The position numbers and the translations under genes were made by a program. 11,100 nt of DNA from Candidatus Odyssella thessalonicensis (lineage in GTDB: Bacteria; Pseudomonadota; Alphaproteobacteria; Bin65), in the NCBI GenBank assembly GCA_005240015.1, contig SBBV01000030.1, positions 1 through 11,100 of the forward strand. Direction: 5' to 3'. Below are positions 5,292-11,100 of this stretch, one piece after another (the first letter of the stretch is position 1; the number at the start of each line of letters is the position of its first letter). Under the pieces are notes generated by a model. That model worked only from the letters and a program-made list of their open reading frames with translations. It was not told the origin of the DNA and did not search any database.

Positions 5292-5849
5292 ATGAACCGC
5301 GCCCTCTTCCTCGATCGGGACGGCGTCGTCAATCTTGACGACGGCTATACCCATAGCCCCGAGCAGCTGCGTTTCGTGCCGGGCATCTTCGAGCTTTGCC
5401 GCGCGGCGGCGGCGCGCGGCTTCGCGCTCGTCATCGTCACGAACCAGAGCGGCATCGGGCGCGGCTACTACACCGAGGCGGAGTACCGCGTGTTCACGGC
5501 GGAAATGCTGGCGCAGTTGCGCGCCGCCGGCATCGACATCGCCGCCGTGTACCACTGCCCGTTCCATCCCGACGGCGTCGGCCGCTATCGGCGCGAGCAC
5601 TCGTGGCGAAAGCCCAACCCCGGCATGCTGCTCGACGCGGCCCGCGCGCTCGATCTCGACCTCGCGGCCTCGGTGCTGATCGGCGACGGCGCTCGCGACA
5701 TGGTGGCGGCGCGCCGCGCCGGAATCGGCGTGGCGCTGCGCGTCGCCAAGCCCGGTGCGGAGAACCGCGATGTTGGCGACCCCGATGCCGTCCTGGACAG
5801 CGTCGTCGCGGCGCTGGCATGGTTCGCGGCGCGCTTCCCGCTGCGGTGA
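5292..5849 (+). CDS. gmhB: HAD-IIIA phosphatase, GmhB-like (D-glycero-D-manno-heptose 1,7-bisphosphate 7-phosphatase)
   Basis: This 185-residue cytosolic HAD hydrolase would remove the C7 phosphate in ADP-heptose synthesis for LPS core. Motif I is FLDRDGVVN, with nucleophile D8 and acid D10. Motif II is VTNQSGIGRG (49-58). The motif III Lys is K107 in WRKPNPGM, and motif IV is GDGARD (131-136). The structural zinc site of E. coli GmhB (CxH...CxC) is mostly gone: C89 remains, the His position is F91, and the two later Cys are H103 and W105. This non-zinc variant also occurs in other bacteria, so the precise substrate is less certain than the fold. ATG 5292 has no clear ribosome binding site, but no upstream in-frame alternative is seen. 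The membrane-protein gene begins 4 nt after the stop. A GT4 gene further on shares an envelope-sugar theme. Confidence 0.8.
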   Translation: MNRALFLDRDGVVNLDDGYTHSPEQLRFVPGIFELCRAAAARGFALVIVTNQSGIGRGYYTEAEYRVFTAEMLAQLRAAGIDIAAVYHCPFHPDGVGRYRREHSWRKPNPGMLLDAARALDLDLAASVLIGDGARDMVAARRAGIGVALRVAKPGAENRDVGDPDAVLDSVVAALAWFAARFPLR

Positions 5850-5853
5850 CGCG

Positions 5854-6075
5854 ATGGATTGGTACCTCGTCGGGCGCATCCTCGGCCTCATCTTCTGGCC
5901 GACGGCGGTCGCGGTCGTGGTCTTAGGCATCGGCTGGGTGGTGGCGACGCCGCGCGCGCCGCACGTCGCTGCCAACATCAAACGCTGGTTCCGCCTCGCC
6001 GCGATCGTGGGGTTCCTCGGCACGCTGGTGATCACCGGACGCGATTTCCTGAAATATGCGGGCGTGATCACATAG
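5854..6075 (+). CDS. Small two-helix membrane protein, unknown function
   Basis: This 73-residue protein has two predicted membrane segments, at about 6-30 (VGRILGLIFWPTAVAVVVLG) and 47-61 (FRLAAIVGFLGTLVI). They are joined by a short basic loop (NIKRW), and the tail is GRDFLKYAG. I recognise no family. The ATG at 5854 lies 4 nt after the gmhB-like stop with only a weak ribosome binding site, so translation is likely coupled to that gene. Composition and codon use match the neighbours, which supports a real gene despite its size. Confidence 0.65.
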   Translation: MDWYLVGRILGLIFWPTAVAVVVLGIGWVVATPRAPHVAANIKRWFRLAAIVGFLGTLVITGRDFLKYAGVIT

Positions 6076-6166
6076 GTGCGGGCGCACCGGCACGGACGAA
6101 CACGGCCCGACACGGACGAGATCGGCTGCTCGACTTTGCGCCGGTGTTGGTCCGTGAAGCAGCGTC

Positions 6167-7108
6167 TCACTTCACCGGCGTCAGCACCGGGCGGCCCTCG
6201 CGCCAGGCCTTCAGATTGTCGACCACGAGCTGCGCCATCGCGTTGCGCGTGTGGTGCGTGGCCGAGCCCACGTGCGGCGCCAGCACGACATTGTCCATCT
6301 TGATGAGCGCCTCCGGCACGTGCGGCTCGTTCTCGAACACGTCGAGGCCGGCGCCGGCGATCTTGCCCTGCTGCAGCGCCTTGATCAGCGCCGCCTCGTC
6401 GACGACCGAGCCGCGCGCGACGTTGATGAGATAGCCGGTGGGCCCGAGCGCCTCGAGCACCGGCGCGTTGATCATGTGCCTGGTCGTCGCCCCGCCGGGC
6501 ACGATCACCATCAAGATGTCGGCATCGCGCGCCATTTCGACGAGGCGCGGATAGTGCACATAGGGCTGGTCGGTCTGGATGTTGCGCGTGTGGTAGACGA
6601 TCTTCAGGTCGAACGCCGCCGCGCGCCGGGCGATGACCTTGCCGATGCGCCCGAAGCCCACCATGCCGAGCGTGCGGTTCCGGAGCGTATCGGTGAGCGG
6701 CATGTGGCCCTTGCTCACCCACCTGCCCTCGCGCACCCAGCGGTCGCCCTGCGGGATGCGCCGCACCGTGGCGAGCAGCAGCGCCATCGCCGTGTCGGCG
6801 ACCTCGTCGTTGAGCACGTCGGGCGTGTTGGTGACGACGATCTTGTGCGCGCGCGCATAGGCGAGGTCGATGGCGTCGACGCCGACGCCCTGGCTGCCGA
6901 CGATCTCGACCTTGGGCAGCTTGCGCATGAGGTCGGCACTGGCGCCGCGCGTGCCGTCGGTGGCGATCGCGCGCGTGGTCGGCGCGACCTTGGCGAGAAA
7001 CGCGTCCTGGTCGCTCGCTTCCCACAGTTTGTGGATTTCGAACAGCGGCGCGAGGCCCTCCATCACCCGCGGCATCAGCGGGAGCACCATCACCAATCCG
7101 GGCTTCAT
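6167..7108 (-). CDS. NAD(P)-dependent D-2-hydroxyacid dehydrogenase (glyoxylate/hydroxypyruvate reductase type)
   Basis: This 313-residue cytosolic enzyme reduces a 2-keto acid to the D-2-hydroxy acid, or the reverse. The Rossmann fold motif is GFGRIG (151-156). The family's catalytic residues appear as R232 in NVARGSVVDE, E261 in DVFENEP, and H279 in LAPHVGSAT. The substrate loop sequence GSQGVGVDAID (71-81) is also typical. The acidic/basic residue after the second beta strand is not decisive for NAD versus NADP. The open frame extends to 7219, but I choose ATG 7108. GGAGG (7114-7118) lies 5 nt upstream, and the protein then begins MKPGLVMVLPL like other members; the extra 37 residues are Ala/Arg-rich and unlike the family. 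It could be a GhrB-like glyoxylate reductase; the true substrate is unknown. Confidence 0.9.
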   Translation of the reverse strand: MKPGLVMVLPLMPRVMEGLAPLFEIHKLWEASDQDAFLAKVAPTTRAIATDGTRGASADLMRKLPKVEIVGSQGVGVDAIDLAYARAHKIVVTNTPDVLNDEVADTAMALLLATVRRIPQGDRWVREGRWVSKGHMPLTDTLRNRTLGMVGFGRIGKVIARRAAAFDLKIVYHTRNIQTDQPYVHYPRLVEMARDADILMVIVPGGATTRHMINAPVLEALGPTGYLINVARGSVVDEAALIKALQQGKIAGAGLDVFENEPHVPEALIKMDNVVLAPHVGSATHHTRNAMAQLVVDNLKAWREGRPVLTPVK

Positions 7109-7113
7109 TCGCG

Positions 7114-7118
7114 CCTCC
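7114..7118 (-). promoter_or_regulatory. Ribosome binding site deciding the dehydrogenase start
   Basis: Minus-strand GGAGG lies 5 nt before ATG 7108. It argues against the longer open frame reaching to 7219. Confidence 0.65.
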
Positions 7119-7261
7119 GCGCCGTTCGTTGCCAGATCGGCGGCCAGAGATAATGGGCGGCAGCGCCGAGGGCAACAGGCGCCCGCCGCGCCGGCAGCGG
7201 CAAGCGCCGGTCTTTTCAAGCGCCGGGTCGTGTAGCACGCTCGACGCCGCGATCACGACGT

Positions 7262-7266
7262 AGGGG
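7262..7266 (+). promoter_or_regulatory. Ribosome binding site for the TTG start of the glycosyltransferase
   Basis: AGGGG precedes TTG 7273 by 6 nt. The next in-frame start, GTG at 7327, has no such site. Confidence 0.5.
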
Positions 7267-7272
7267 CAGCCC

Positions 7273-8349
7273 TTGTCCAGCCAAGCCGAATCTTCGCCTG
7301 CGCCGGCCGCCCCGCGCCGCTGCCGCGTGATCTTCGTGCTCAGCTCCGGATACCTGCCCGCGTCGATCAACGGCGCCAACGTCTCGCTGCATGCGCAATG
7401 CAGGCGCATGCTCGCCGACGGCTTCGACCCGATCGTGGTTTGCGCGCTCGACCCGGCGCCGCGGCCGCGCGGCGCGCCGGCCCTCGAGTATCCGGTCATT
7501 CGCGTGGCCGATCCGGTGGCCGCGATGATCGACACGATGTATCACCTGGCGCCCGACGCCATCGTCGTGCGCGGGATCGGCGCGGCGGCGGGCGCGGCGA
7601 AGCTCGCGGTCGCGCGCCGCTATCCGCTGCGCATTCACATCGTGCGGAGCCCGCTCGGCTATGCGTTGCCGCCGCCGGGTGCGGCGCCGCTCTGGCGCTA
7701 TGCGGCAACCTCACGATACATGCAGCACCTGTCGCAGGCCTATGTCGGCGCGCCGGTGGATCTCGTGCCGACGTTCATCGAGCCGGCCGACTATCGTTGC
7801 CAGCCCAATGGCGACGCCGTTCTGTACGTCAATCCGGTGCCCGACAAGGGCGTCCACATCGCGCTCGCGATCGCGCGGCGCTTGCCGCATCGCCGCTTCC
7901 TGTTCGTGCGATCCTGGCCCGAACACCCGGACCACCCACTCGTCGCGCCCGATCTGCCGAACATCGAGGCGGTCGAAAGCGTCGCCGACATGCGCGTGCT
8001 CTACGCGCGAACCAGGATCGTGCTCGCGCCGAGCGTGTGGGAAGAAAGCTTCTGCCGCGTGGTCGCCGAGGGCCAGATCAGCGGCATTCCCGCCGTCGCC
8101 AGCGACCGCGGCGGGCTCCCCGAGGCGGTGGGACCCGGCGGCATCGTCGTCTCGCTCGGCGATCCGATCGAGCGCTGGTGCGCGGCGATCGAGTCGCTGT
8201 TCGATGATGGCGCCGAATACGCCCGGCTCTCGCGCCTGGCAGAGGCGCATGCGGCGCGGGCGGAAATGGCGCCGGGTGCCGTGATGACGGCCTTTGCCCG
8301 CTTCATCGGCGTCGGCGGCGCTATGCCGCGCGGACCGCGTTCTCAGTAA
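7273..8349 (+). CDS. Glycosyltransferase family 4 (GT-B fold), acceptor unknown
   Basis: This 358-residue enzyme has the layout of retaining GT4 transferases that move a sugar from a nucleotide-sugar onto a glycan or lipid. The N-terminal acceptor half carries a glycine-bearing early motif (SSGYLPASINGANVSLH, 24-40). The donor half starts near VLYVNPVPDKGVHIA (183-197), where K192 is placed like the phosphate-binding Lys. The EX7E motif is E258 to E266 in WEESFCRVVAEG, followed by GIPAVASDRGGLPE. No membrane segment is seen. The start is TTG 7273, supported by AGGGG; a GTG at 7327 would remove 18 Pro/Ala-rich residues and cannot be excluded. Its 3' end overlaps the convergent FecR gene by 7 bp. 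Work on LPS or exopolysaccharide is plausible but not shown. Confidence 0.85.
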   Translation: MSSQAESSPAPAAPRRCRVIFVLSSGYLPASINGANVSLHAQCRRMLADGFDPIVVCALDPAPRPRGAPALEYPVIRVADPVAAMIDTMYHLAPDAIVVRGIGAAAGAAKLAVARRYPLRIHIVRSPLGYALPPPGAAPLWRYAATSRYMQHLSQAYVGAPVDLVPTFIEPADYRCQPNGDAVLYVNPVPDKGVHIALAIARRLPHRRFLFVRSWPEHPDHPLVAPDLPNIEAVESVADMRVLYARTRIVLAPSVWEESFCRVVAEGQISGIPAVASDRGGLPEAVGPGGIVVSLGDPIERWCAAIESLFDDGAEYARLSRLAEAHAARAEMAPGAVMTAFARFIGVGGAMPRGPRSQ

Positions 8350-9227
8350 AAGGGGCCGGGCGGTGGCGGCGGCGGCGGCGCCGCGAAGGGCGGTTCACCG
8401 GGCCGGATCGAGCTCTGGAAGTGCTGCATGAGGAGCAGCCAGAGCTGCTCGAAGCCGCCCTCCGTCTTCAGCATGTCGAGCGCGTTGGCGAAGTCGAGGA
8501 GCGTCCTCGTCTCCATATCCTCGACGGCGAAGTTCAACTCGCCGGAGATCGCGCCCAGCAGCTGCTGAATGAATGCCGGATCGATCGGCATCGGAACGCA
8601 GGTGGGATCCGGCCCCTGCATCACGCAGCCGAAGCCGGTGCGGAAGATGTTGTAGAATTTTCCGTTGATCTCGATCGAGAGATAGCTCGGCGGCTGGTCG
8701 TTGCTGTTGTCGGGGCCGACGCCGAACAGGCCGGTGAACCAACCGGAGGGACCGCCCTGGAAGATGCTCATCGTCCCGCGCACGCCCACCGTCGCCACGG
8801 GCAGCTTGATGCGGATCGCCTCCTGCGGCTGGCGCGCGAGCCGGCCGGAGATGAGCCGAAGCGTGCCGCGCGTGATCGAGGCGTTGAGCTTGCCGGTGCC
8901 GTCGGCCGGGTTGTAGACGAACTCGTCGATCACCATCGACGAGTTGGGGCCGACCGAGAACGTCGTGCCGTCGAGCAGCATGATCTGGAGGCCGCCGGCC
9001 GGGCCGGTCACGATGCGGTCACCGAGGAAGATCTCGTCGCCGCTCGTCACGTTGCGGCCGACGGTGGCGCCCGGCGTGCGGAACGAGACCTGCTGCACCT
9101 GCCCGCGCACGGCGGCCGCCACGCCCGCCTTGGTCCCGGTCTGGGCGGGAACGTCACCGGCGCTGAGCGCCAGCGCCGAAGCCGCGCTGAGAACGGTCAG
9201 CGGTACCGACGGCCGCTTCTTGGCCAT
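8343..9227 (-). CDS. Secreted FecR-domain protein, downstream member of a tandem pair
   Basis: This 294-residue exported protein has a signal peptide (MAKKRPSVPLTVLSAASALA, cleavage near AQ at 28-29), so the FecR domain is periplasmic or surface-exposed. It does not read an inner-membrane sigma signal as classical FecR does. FecR-domain hallmarks are GDRIVTGPAGGLQIMLLDGT, GPNSSMVIDEFVYNP, and ATVGVRGT. Two cysteines eight residues apart (GCVMQGPDPTC) likely form a disulfide. A C-terminal region with DFANALDMLK ends in a Pro-rich tail with seven consecutive prolines. About 80% of the residues in the ~120-residue FecR core match the paralogue upstream by hand alignment. ATG 9227 has GGAGGG 5 nt upstream. 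The stop overlaps the convergent glycosyltransferase stop. The role is unknown; binding a glycan or an outer-membrane partner is a guess. Confidence 0.85.
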   Translation of the reverse strand: MAKKRPSVPLTVLSAASALALSAGDVPAQTGTKAGVAAAVRGQVQQVSFRTPGATVGRNVTSGDEIFLGDRIVTGPAGGLQIMLLDGTTFSVGPNSSMVIDEFVYNPADGTGKLNASITRGTLRLISGRLARQPQEAIRIKLPVATVGVRGTMSIFQGGPSGWFTGLFGVGPDNSNDQPPSYLSIEINGKFYNIFRTGFGCVMQGPDPTCVPMPIDPAFIQQLLGAISGELNFAVEDMETRTLLDFANALDMLKTEGGFEQLWLLLMQHFQSSIRPGEPPFAAPPPPPPPGPFY

Positions 9228-9353
9228 GAAATCCCTCCAGTCCTTTGCGCCAGTCCCCTTGCAGGCCGAGTCCCCGGGGCCGGCGCATTTCCTCTCCGGT
9301 TCATAGCAGATTTCGCGGCGTGCCGCTAACCCCGGCGCGGCCGGCGCCCGCGC

Positions 9354-10241
9354 CTAATAGCAGATCGCGCACGGTCCGTTCGGAGCAGACTGCGGCGGCG
9401 CATTGCCGGGGCGGGTCTGGGTCTGGAAGTACTCGGCGAGCTTCGGCCAGAGCGCTTCGAACCCGCCCGGAGCCTGCAGCAGCTTCAGGGCTTCGGCGAA
9501 GTCGAGCCCGGTCTTCTCGTAGAACTCCTCGAGGTTCACGACACGGAATCCGCCGCCGATCTGGCCGAGCATGGTGAGGAGCAGGTTGATGTCGACCGGC
9601 TTCGGATCGCAGATCGGATTGGCGGGCGAGACGGTGCAGCCGTAACCGGTGCGGTAGATGCCGTTGCCGCCGCCGTTGCTGTAGACGAAGAGATAGCTCT
9701 GCGGATAGTCGGTGCTGTTGTCGGCCCCGACGCCGAACAGGCCGATGAAGAAGCCGCCGGGCCCGCCCGTGAACAGCGCCATCGTGCCGCGCACGCCCAC
9801 CGTCGCCTGCGGCAGCCTGATGCGCAGCGCCTCCTGCTGCTGGCGCGCGATGCGGCCCGAGATCACGCGCAGCGTGCCGCGCGCGACGGTCGCCGTCAGC
9901 TTTCCGGTGCCGGTCGCGGGGTTGTAGACGAACTCGTCGATGGTCATCGACGTGTTGGGACCGATCGAGAAGGTGGTGCCGTCGAGCAGCAGGATCTGGA
10001 GGCCGCCGCCCGGGCCGGTCACGATGCGATCGCCCAGGAAGACCTCGGTGCCGCCGGTGAGGTTGCGCCCGACCGTGGCTTGCGGGGTGCGGTAGGAGAT
10101 TTGCTGCACTGGCCCGCGCACGGCCGCGGCCACGCCCGCCTTGCTCCCGACCTGCGCCTCGGCCGCGAACGGAGCACAACAAAAAGCGAGCGCCCAGGCA
10201 CAGCTGAGCGCCGCGCGAACGACGATCTTGGCAATAGGCAT
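9354..10241 (-). CDS. Secreted FecR-domain protein, upstream member of a tandem pair
   Basis: This 295-residue paralogue of the preceding entry has a signal peptide (residues 1-29, ending AAEA before Q30). Its FecR core is GDRIVTGPGGGLQILLLDGT (70-89), GPNTSMTIDEFVYNP (94-108), and ATVGVRGT (146-153). A conserved Cys pair (C201 and C211 region, GCTVSPANPIC) is spaced as in the partner. The C-terminal region repeats the DFAEALKLLQAPGGFEALW helix-like block of the partner. The tail differs: it ends GPCAICY with two extra cysteines instead of polyproline. The two genes are 126 nt apart on the same strand, downstream of the barrel gene. The ribosome binding site (GGGAAG) is modest. A possible EcfG-type promoter lies at 10291-10317. 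The function is unknown; the pair looks like a recent duplication with diverged ends. Confidence 0.85.
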   Translation of the reverse strand: MPIAKIVVRAALSCAWALAFCCAPFAAEAQVGSKAGVAAAVRGPVQQISYRTPQATVGRNLTGGTEVFLGDRIVTGPGGGLQILLLDGTTFSIGPNTSMTIDEFVYNPATGTGKLTATVARGTLRVISGRIARQQQEALRIRLPQATVGVRGTMALFTGGPGGFFIGLFGVGADNSTDYPQSYLFVYSNGGGNGIYRTGYGCTVSPANPICDPKPVDINLLLTMLGQIGGGFRVVNLEEFYEKTGLDFAEALKLLQAPGGFEALWPKLAEYFQTQTRPGNAPPQSAPNGPCAICY

Positions 10242-10290
10242 CGGTGGCTTCCCAGGCTACCAATGCCCCGTATCCCGACGACGAGCCTAG

Positions 10291-10317
10291 ATACGCCGGA
10301 GACGGCCGGAGCGTTCC
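10291..10317 (-). promoter_or_regulatory. Possible EcfG-type general stress promoter upstream of the FecR pair
   Basis: On the minus strand GGAAC (10313-10317) is followed by 17 nt and CGTAT (10291-10295). The alphaproteobacterial EcfG consensus is GGAAC, 16-17 nt, then CGTT; the match here is full in the -35 and three of four in the -10. It would leave a leader of about 40 nt before ATG 10241. One such match in GC-rich DNA can arise by chance. Confidence 0.35.
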
Positions 10318-10364
10318 CGGAAACCACCCCCAAGGCGCTCGGCGGATTGCTTACTTTTCAAATA

Positions 10365-10408
10365 CTTGGAGAAATAATTGCCGCCCGCGGATGGTCGGTG
10401 CCGCGGAC
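10365..10408 (-). terminator. Possible terminator of the beta-barrel gene
   Basis: Minus-strand CCGCGG (10401-10406) and CCGCGG (10385-10390) can pair, extended by a G-C and a T.G pair, around a 10-nt loop. It begins 6 nt past the stop. A T-rich but interrupted tract (attattt) follows within about 6-12 nt, so termination may be partial. Confidence 0.35.
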
Positions 10409-10413
10409 GAGCG

Positions 10414-11100
10414 TCAGAAGTCGAACCGCTTCGTGAGCGCGCCCATGACGCGGTAATTGTGGTAGCGGTAATTGTCGATGTTCGAGAAGGCGCGCGTGTA
10501 CTCGAAACCGACGCTGATGCCGACGTCGCGCAGCGGCCGCGGCGCCTCGCTCCAGCCGGTCAACGTGGCGAACGGAATGCCGAACACCGTGCGCACGCGC
10601 AGGATGTGATCCTCGCGCTTGGTGCTGTTCACGTTGGGATCGTTCTCGTCGTAGAAGTCGCCTTCCCACGACACGCTGGTGAGCAGGAACATGCCGCGCC
10701 CGAGCAGCCAGCCGTGCTCGACGCCGACGAGGGCGCCCGAGTAGTCGTAGAAGCCCTCGCGCGCCTCCTTCCGGATGCCGGTGGCGGTGAAGGTGAGGCG
10801 ATGCGCGGGCACGATGACCCAGCGCACGCCGCCGCCGCCGCGCCACTCGGCGCCGGTGCGGAAGCGCGAGGCCGGCGCCCGGTTCGTGGCGTTGTAAACC
10901 TGATACTCGCCCGACCCCTGCGCGAAGAAGAGCAGGCCAATCTTGGTCGGCCACTCGAAGCGCACGGTGCCGCCATAGGCCTGCAGCACGGTGTCGTCCT
11001 CGATATGCGCCCAGCGGAAATGCGGCTGGATGCGCAGCTCCTGCGGCGCGAGATCGAGCGCGATGCCGCCGCGCACGTCGACGGCGGCGATGTTGAACTC
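10414..11100 (-). CDS. Outer-membrane beta-barrel protein, C-terminal part (5' end beyond window)
   Basis: At least 228 residues are present, with the frame open to base 11100. The GTG at 11076 is internal in appearance. The sequence alternates hydrophobic/aromatic and polar residues in about 8-10-residue strands, for example LRIQPHFRWAHIED, KIGLLFFAQGSGEYQVY, DVGISVGFEYTRAF, and YRYHNYRVMGALTKRFDF. The final residue is Phe, the usual signal for insertion by the BAM complex. The last strands (SNI..Y.Y...RV...L.K.F) resemble the barrel end of TPR/Slam-type (DUF560) outer-membrane proteins, but that is from memory of the pattern. It lies directly upstream of the two FecR genes on the same strand, 172 nt apart, suggesting a shared function. 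Without the N-terminal half the family cannot be fixed. Confidence 0.7.
   Translation of the reverse strand, partial: EFNIAAVDVRGGIALDLAPQELRIQPHFRWAHIEDDTVLQAYGGTVRFEWPTKIGLLFFAQGSGEYQVYNATNRAPASRFRTGAEWRGGGGVRWVIVPAHRLTFTATGIRKEAREGFYDYSGALVGVEHGWLLGRGMFLLTSVSWEGDFYDENDPNVNSTKREDHILRVRTVFGIPFATLTGWSEAPRPLRDVGISVGFEYTRAFSNIDNYRYHNYRVMGALTKRFDF

Noticed and set aside
6076..6166. Repeated cacggac motifs (cacggacgaacacgg, cacggacgag, and an inverted copy near 6150)
   Set aside because: The copies are short, imperfect and not nested, so no stable hairpin results. It may be a decayed repeat, but it does not stand as a feature.
7109..7219. N-terminal extension of the hydroxyacid dehydrogenase up to 7219
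   Set aside because: The 37 extra residues are Ala/Arg/Cys-rich, absent in the family, and a strong ribosome binding site marks ATG 7108.
5118..7535. Very long minus-strand open frame (805 codons)
   Set aside because: It runs through the family B repeat, the gmhB-like gene, the membrane-protein gene and the dehydrogenase in other frames. Its sequence is Arg/Ala/Gly-rich with no domain; it is an artefact of high G+C.
8358..8385. GGC/GGT-rich tract at the 3' end of the downstream FecR gene as a possible microsatellite or phase-variable repeat
   Set aside because: It simply encodes the Pro-rich tail. The unit is 3 nt, so length changes would not shift frame, and no variant is visible in one sequence.
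9154..9288. Minus-strand 44-codon open frame with a fair ribosome binding site (ggag, 5 nt before ATG 9288), overlapping the start of the downstream FecR gene
   Set aside because: It could be a regulatory leader peptide, but the peptide is Arg/Gly-rich with no feature. In such GC-rich DNA open frames of this size are expected by chance.

Overview
The window is G+C-rich with heavy use of GCG, GGC and CTC codons. It reads like an alphaproteobacterial chromosome of the Rhizobiales/Rhodospirillales type. Supporting signs are two REP-like palindrome families, a Caulobacter-type sugar-acid dehydratase, a possible EcfG-type promoter and LPS/envelope-type genes. No phage, insertion-sequence transposase, CRISPR array, tRNA or rRNA is visible. 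The organism call is an inference from style and families, not from a marker gene.

Layout. (1) At 1-711 is the C-terminal two-thirds of a PBP4-type D-alanyl-D-alanine carboxypeptidase. (2) At 742-1304 is a cassette: a small GIY-YIG nuclease gene on the minus strand, bracketed by two direct copies of a ~105-bp composite inverted-repeat element. (3) At 1316-3100 (minus) is an IlvD/Edd-family sugar-acid dehydratase, probably acting on an aldonate. (4) At 3331-4309 (plus) are two tandem genes for secreted six-cysteine PAN/Apple-like proteins, each preceded by a related palindrome next to its ribosome binding site. (5) At 4390-5118 (minus) is a class I glutamine amidotransferase with a good intrinsic terminator. 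(6) A second REP-like pair fills the divergent gap 5119-5291. It is followed on the plus strand by a GmhB-like HAD phosphatase and a two-helix membrane protein (5292-6075). (7) At 6167-7108 (minus) is a D-2-hydroxyacid dehydrogenase. (8) At 7273-8349 (plus) is a GT4 glycosyltransferase, overlapping tail-to-tail by 7 bp with the next block. (9) At 8343-11100 (minus) are two tandem secreted FecR-domain proteins, downstream of the C-terminal end of an outer-membrane beta-barrel protein.

Functional threads. Most genes concern the envelope: peptidoglycan trimming, a heptose-phosphatase-like enzyme, a glycosyltransferase, secreted Cys-rich proteins, and FecR proteins with a barrel. The two metabolic enzymes (dehydratase, hydroxyacid dehydrogenase) fit sugar-acid or 2-keto-acid catabolism but are not in one operon. 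The parts most worth a second look are the repeat-bracketed GIY-YIG gene, the paired secreted proteins with covarying leader palindromes, and the barrel plus twin FecR cluster.
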